DNA from: a virus
Reading direction: 5' to 3' (one strand)
DNA: 49,667 nt
Virus record (IMG/VR): IMGVR_UViG_3300046810_000573
Span: 1 to 49,667 of that record
How positions within the stretch are numbered: the first letter of the stretch is position 1; every line of letters starts with the position of its first letter. The notes under the pieces are model-generated. The model ran no database searches and was not told the DNA's origin. It worked only from the letters and a program-made list of their open reading frames with translations. Shown piece by piece: positions 46,483 to 49,667 of this stretch. Both the position numbers and the translations under genes were made by a program.

Positions 46483-47151
46483 ATGGCGACTTGGGGAGCA
46501 ATGCTGACTGACTCGGCAGGTGTGCCATTTTACATTGATGGCACAATGCCTTTATGCCTCATCAGCAACCAAACATATTCACTTAATATCGGAGGGGGCA
46601 CAGTCGCATCGCAGCCGATACATGCTAATGATGGCGCTGTCAGGTTCGTATTTGTGAATTCACCGGACCCCAATGTTTACTTCTGGTATGCGTACGACTC
46701 GATATCAAATGTATGGTCAATATATGCATCCGGCCCAGGCACGTTCAGGATCAACGTATATATTTTTGGCTACCAGTATCAGACCCCGCCAAGGTGGGGG
46801 GTAGCTATTTGGGATGCTCAAGGAAGATGCGTTATTACCAATGAGACCAAAGTTCTTAGAGGGCTAAACCCAATTGGCACTGAGGGTGCAGACAGTGCAG
46901 GCTACAACATAAACACAACCCTGGCCGGCAACATTGCTGTCGCTCCGACAATGCTTGGATCGGTGACAGGCATTATACAGTCAGGGGGAACAAGGCCATT
47001 CGAGTCTAGATATTACACGTCAGCTTATTACAACGGTAGTTCAACCTATATACGCGCAATGATGACAGATACAGTTACCGGCGGCGTGCAGAGCATCACT
47101 TATACCAACTTCAAAAACCGCATTATAACAGCTGACATGTCGAAATATTAA
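46483..47151 (+). CDS. DUF6453-like tail-tip protein
   Basis: A 222-residue beta-rich protein. The segment WGVAIWDAQGRCVITNETKV is the DUF6453-type signature seen downstream of J in other lambdoid phages. Expected at the tail tip. The two genes after J share the start pattern MA-x-W. Confidence 0.75.
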   Translation: MATWGAMLTDSAGVPFYIDGTMPLCLISNQTYSLNIGGGTVASQPIHANDGAVRFVFVNSPDPNVYFWYAYDSISNVWSIYASGPGTFRINVYIFGYQYQTPPRWGVAIWDAQGRCVITNETKVLRGLNPIGTEGADSAGYNINTTLAGNIAVAPTMLGSVTGIIQSGGTRPFESRYYTSAYYNGSSTYIRAMMTDTVTGGVQSITYTNFKNRIITADMSKY

Positions 47152-47195
47152 TCGACAAGATCGATGTTTATCATAAGCTAACCTCACGATTACCG

Positions 47196-47223
47196 TTGCC
47201 AAGATGTAAGAATATGTTAGGAT
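47196..47223 (+). promoter_or_regulatory. Promoter of the Cor-like gene
   Basis: TTGCCA (47196-47201), 16 bp, TAGGAT (47218-47223) with extended TG. Downstream, TTATTCCTATCTTAC resembles the same region of the lipoprotein promoter (36941 onward), TTTATCCCAACACTTAC. Confidence 0.65.
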
Positions 47224-47252
47224 TATTCCTATCTTACAAAGGAGTGTATATC

Positions 47253-47489
47253 GTGAAAATTGCCATTTTGTCTGTGCTGGTTTTGTCAATGTCTGGTTGC
47301 TCTGTTTTTGCAGAGAAACAATCCCCGATTTGCTCTGGAATAGCGCTAATTGGTGGTTCTGAGACTGAAGTGCAGATTTACAGCATCAAGAAAGAAGCGA
47401 ATCAGACTAAGTATAAAGCTGGTTATCCTTTTAACTGGAAATGGGTTTCACCAAACAATTTCACGAAAACCAACTGCAAAAATCTTTAG
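47253..47489 (+). CDS. cor: Cor-like superinfection exclusion lipoprotein
   Basis: A 78-residue lipoprotein. The signal MKIAILSVLVLSMSGC ends in the lipobox LSMSGC (Cys16). The mature part closely fits Cor of phi80/N15: EKQSPICSGIALIGGSETEV, VQIYSIKKEANQTKYKAGYP, FNWKWVSPNNFTKTNC. Cor blocks phage entry through FhuA and stops progeny from being inactivated by freed receptor. The GTG at 47253 has AGGAG about 9 bases upstream; no ATG fits. It has its own promoter. Confidence 0.88.
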   Translation: MKIAILSVLVLSMSGCSVFAEKQSPICSGIALIGGSETEVQIYSIKKEANQTKYKAGYPFNWKWVSPNNFTKTNCKNL

Positions 47490-47702
47490 GTTTATTTGAT
47501 TATGATCATCAGATAATTTAAAGTTTATCCGCTTCCGTGAATCCCCCTATGCGGTGGGGCGCTCAGCCTGATTCTCTGAATGAGAACGTAAACGAGGCGC
47601 AAATCTTTTGGCTGGAAGATTTACCGGGAGGCACCCGGCACGGCAGCTACAAATTAAAGCAACCCACCTTATGGTGGGTTTTTTTATGCCCGGAGAAAAG
47701 TT
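47490..47702 (+). other. Structured untranslated leader before the tail fibre
   Basis: No gene is supported. It holds hairpins CCCC/GGGG (47543-47559), TTCTC/GAGAA (47572-47586), CCGGG/CCCGG (47624-47638), then a terminator. The stretch may be a regulatory RNA or a remnant of an old gene. Confidence 0.5.
47661..47685 (+). terminator. Terminator before the tail fibre
   Basis: AACCCACC-TTAT-GGTGGGTT followed by TTTTT. Confidence 0.88.
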
Positions 47703-48986
47703 ATGCCAGCAGGCACTATCGCATTAACCAACAATTCAACCACTGTTACCGGCACCGGTACATCCTTCACCACCGAGCTTAAAGTTAATGACTTTGTGGT
47801 GGCTATAGTTGGCGGCGTGGCTTACACCCTGGGTGTGGCCGCTATTGCCTCGAACACCTCACTAACCTTGATCCAAAAATATGATGGCCCGACAACCTCC
47901 GGCCTGACATGGAACCCGGTACCGTTTGGCACAATGACTGCAATCACAGCTCAACTTGCGGCACAGGTAACCTATGCCATTCGTGGCCTGAATCTGGATA
48001 AAAATAACTGGCAGCAAATTTTCACCGGAACGGGGAATGTAACGGTCAATCTACCGGACGGTTCTAGTTACACAGGACCAGCTTGGAATTCTTTCACAAC
48101 AGCGTTAGCCGGAAAAGCTGACTTAATTAGCGGAGCTGTGGCTGTTTCTCAAGGCGGGACAGGTCAAAAGACGTTGTCCGGGGTTATGACTTGGTTAGGT
48201 CTGGGCGATGCTGCCTTCAAAAATACCGGGACATCTTCCGGAACATTAGCCGCAGGAAATGATTCACGCTTAGGCACGGTGGACGGAAAGACAGGTGGAA
48301 ATGTGTCGGGCACACTGTCTGTATCGCTGCTGCTGACTGTGCCAGCCATAGGCAAAATAAGCGGCTACGACCAAGCAATGAATTCTCAAGGAACCTACAT
48401 CAACTGGAACAGGTCTGGCGTGTCTGGTGGTACTGATATTGTCAACAATAAAGGTGGCGGCTCTGGTGGCTTCCGGTTCCGCATAATCAATGTGGATAAC
48501 ACTTCGGTAACCGCTGATTACACCCTCCAGGCCAGTGGAGTAGGTCTGGCCCCTGGCGGTTGGCAGACAGGCTCAGACCAGCGAATTAAGGAAGATATTA
48601 AGGATATCGACCCTGCATTCGCCCTAAATGCCGTTGTCAACATGCGACATGTCACATTCAAAATGCGAGATCGCCCGGATGGCGAAGGAGGCTGGATAAC
48701 AGGCGAGCGCAGTGCAGGTTACCTGGCGCAGGATCTGGAGAAATACCTACCGGAAACTGTGTCTACTGCCAAATCGCCCGCAGTGTTCGACGAGGCAGGA
48801 AATCAGATCGGCTTCCCTTATATGTGCAAAGCAGACGATGGTTCGATACTTGAAATCGAGGACATGAAAAGCGTCGATCCGGGCAAGGCGGCGGCAGCAT
48901 TGAATGGCGCTGCCATTAAGGCTCTTTATGATCGCATCATTGAACTTGAAGAGCGGCTCAAAGCACTGGATGGACTGGACGCCTAA
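47703..48986 (+). CDS. Tail fibre with S74 intramolecular chaperone
   Basis: A 427-residue fibre. The N-terminal 100 residues attach it to the tail; the middle (ALAGKADLISGAVAVSQGGT) is a typical side-fibre segment with the SQGGTGQKTLSG motif. The C-terminal peptidase S74 domain begins at GSDQRIKEDI, with Ser291-Asp292 for self-cleavage and a terminal coiled coil (ALYDRIIELEERLKALDG). GGAG precedes the ATG. Confidence 0.93.
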   Translation: MPAGTIALTNNSTTVTGTGTSFTTELKVNDFVVAIVGGVAYTLGVAAIASNTSLTLIQKYDGPTTSGLTWNPVPFGTMTAITAQLAAQVTYAIRGLNLDKNNWQQIFTGTGNVTVNLPDGSSYTGPAWNSFTTALAGKADLISGAVAVSQGGTGQKTLSGVMTWLGLGDAAFKNTGTSSGTLAAGNDSRLGTVDGKTGGNVSGTLSVSLLLTVPAIGKISGYDQAMNSQGTYINWNRSGVSGGTDIVNNKGGGSGGFRFRIINVDNTSVTADYTLQASGVGLAPGGWQTGSDQRIKEDIKDIDPAFALNAVVNMRHVTFKMRDRPDGEGGWITGERSAGYLAQDLEKYLPETVSTAKSPAVFDEAGNQIGFPYMCKADDGSILEIEDMKSVDPGKAAAALNGAAIKALYDRIIELEERLKALDGLDA

Positions 48987-49062
48987 AAATAAATTCTCTC
49001 AGGCATCAACCCACTAACACCCCACCGGAAAAATCCACTTGATAGCCTACGCCGATCAATAT

Positions 49063-49082
49063 TACTGTATATGTATACAGTA
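49063..49082. promoter_or_regulatory. LexA box of the right-end operon
   Basis: TACTGTATATGTATACAGTA, 9 of 10 positions of each half symmetric and almost identical to the LexA consensus. It lies 18 bases before the first gene of the operon. A -35-like TTGATA is at 49040. Confidence 0.92.
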
Positions 49083-49099
49083 TTTGATTGGGGGCCATC

Positions 49100-49342
49100 A
49101 TGGCACGCAGAGACGACATAGCAACAGCATTTAGAGCAAGTATCAGGATAGCGCCGAACGGCAAGCGCACGGTTACCACGGTCGACTTTGTGGAGCATCT
49201 GGCGAAGCTAAACCACAATTTCACCCTGGCTGAAGCCAACCGGTGGATTGAGCACTATCAGGGCTGCTTCCGCGACATCTCGACTGAAGAGGGTGAGCGC
49301 CGGATGTTCCACCTGTTCAATCCAAACAACGGGGGGCGCTGA
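49100..49342 (+). CDS. SOS-regulated hypothetical protein
   Basis: An 80-residue basic protein (MARRDDIATAFRASIRIAPN...) directly after the LexA box. A helix-rich DNA-binding look: VDFVEHLAKLNHNFTLAEAN followed by RWIEHYQGCFRDISTEEGER. The ATG at 49100 has GGGGG upstream. It forms an operon with the UmuD-like gene (one base apart). Function unknown. Confidence 0.78.
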   Translation: MARRDDIATAFRASIRIAPNGKRTVTTVDFVEHLAKLNHNFTLAEANRWIEHYQGCFRDISTEEGERRMFHLFNPNNGGR

Positions 49343-49343
49343 T

Positions 49344-49667
49344 ATGGGATTTCCATCACCGGCTCAGGACTATGTTGAGACGCGGATCGACCTGAACGAG
49401 ATAATGGTAGTCAGGCCGTCGGCTACAACCATCTATACCGATGGTGACACACTGCATGTGATTGACCGGTCAATGAGGCCTAAGCCGGGAGAGCCATTCT
49501 ATTACGAGCTGCTGGGTGAGTCAGGGCTGGGCAGGATGATGGGCGGGGCATTGGTGACGAGTGCCGGCGAAAGCATCGAGGGAGAGGTGCTGGATGAGCT
49601 GAACGTGATCGGGAAGGTAACCTTTTGCGCCCGACGCGTTTACGAGGAGCGCCGGCCGACAATCTGA
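49344..49667 (+). CDS. UmuD'-like protein lacking the protease motif
   Basis: A 107-residue protein beginning Met-GFPSPAQDYVETRIDLNE, which aligns with E. coli UmuD from Gly25, the first residue after its self-cleavage site (GFPSPAADYVEQRIDLNQ), through PSAT. The following UmuD stretch with the catalytic Ser (GDSMIDGG) is absent; the chain goes from PSATTIYTDGDTLHVIDRSM to an S24-like ending (VIGKVTFCARRV). It is SOS-controlled through the LexA box. It may mimic UmuD' and act on polymerase V or RecA; that is inference. The stop is the last codon of the window. Confidence 0.8.
   Translation: MGFPSPAQDYVETRIDLNEIMVVRPSATTIYTDGDTLHVIDRSMRPKPGEPFYYELLGESGLGRMMGGALVTSAGESIEGEVLDELNVIGKVTFCARRVYEERRPTI

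Noticed and set aside
1-49667. Attachment sites, tRNA genes, IS elements and CRISPR arrays
   Set aside because: None could be supported. The window begins at the int stop, so attP/attL would lie outside, and no repeat-spacer pattern, transposase or tRNA fold was noticed.

Overview
The window looks like an essentially complete temperate siphophage or prophage of an enterobacterium (Enterobacterales). The evidence is a lambda-style layout with an integrase at the left edge and a divergent immunity region. It also has N-like antitermination with nut sites, CII, O/DnaB replication genes, a nin region, a Q gene, a lysis cassette, a head with a DUF1073-type portal, and a lambda-type tail (tape measure, M, L, K, I and J homologues). 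The Shine-Dalgarno sequences, LexA boxes, HicAB pair, YedK-like SRAP protein and Cor-like lipoprotein all resemble enterobacterial versions. The window starts at the integrase stop codon and ends at the stop of the last gene, so attP/attL/attR are not visible. No tRNA, IS element or CRISPR array was seen.

Left arm (1-10771, mostly minus strand): integrase, excisionase-like HTH gene, then a C5 cytosine methyltransferase whose coding region also holds a second, almost co-terminal ORF. Next come small accessory genes. One has a LexA box upstream, and one (SRAP) is on the opposite strand. They are followed by Ead/Ea22-like genes, a Rad52-family annealing protein, a coiled-coil protein and many small early genes, ending at an N-like antiterminator next to PL. 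Several minus-strand terminators in this operon fit N-dependent read-through.

Immunity and early right arm (10772-19698): nutL, PL with operators, a leaderless-looking cI, a four-operator OR region, cro, nutR, a CII site for PRE, cII, an O-like protein with iteron-like repeats inside its gene, DnaB helicase, and a tightly overlapping nin-type cluster (NinB, NinH-like, NinG, YlcG-like) ending at a Q82-type antiterminator.

Late region (19699-49667, mostly plus strand): a late promoter and terminator, hicA-hicB with its own promoter, a stack of terminators, then a dual-start holin, GH19 endolysin and Rz/Rz1. Packaging and head genes follow (small and large terminase, portal, MuF, DUF2213 protein with a possible nested scaffold, cement-like protein, major capsid, connectors), then the tail. 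The tail operon is interrupted at 34917-37339 by a block of extra genes with its own terminators: a toxin-like pair preceded by a sequence matching the repressor operators, a minus-strand membrane/zinc-ribbon gene and a lipoprotein. A second extra gene, a Cor-like exclusion lipoprotein, lies between the tail-tip genes and an S74-type tail fibre. The right end is a LexA-box-controlled two-gene operon whose second product resembles processed UmuD but lacks the protease motif.

The most unusual items are the fully overlapping methyltransferase pair, the UmuD'-like SOS operon, the remote repressor operator in the tail operon, and the shared promoters of the two lipoprotein genes. All functions are inferred from sequence recognition; no database search was run.
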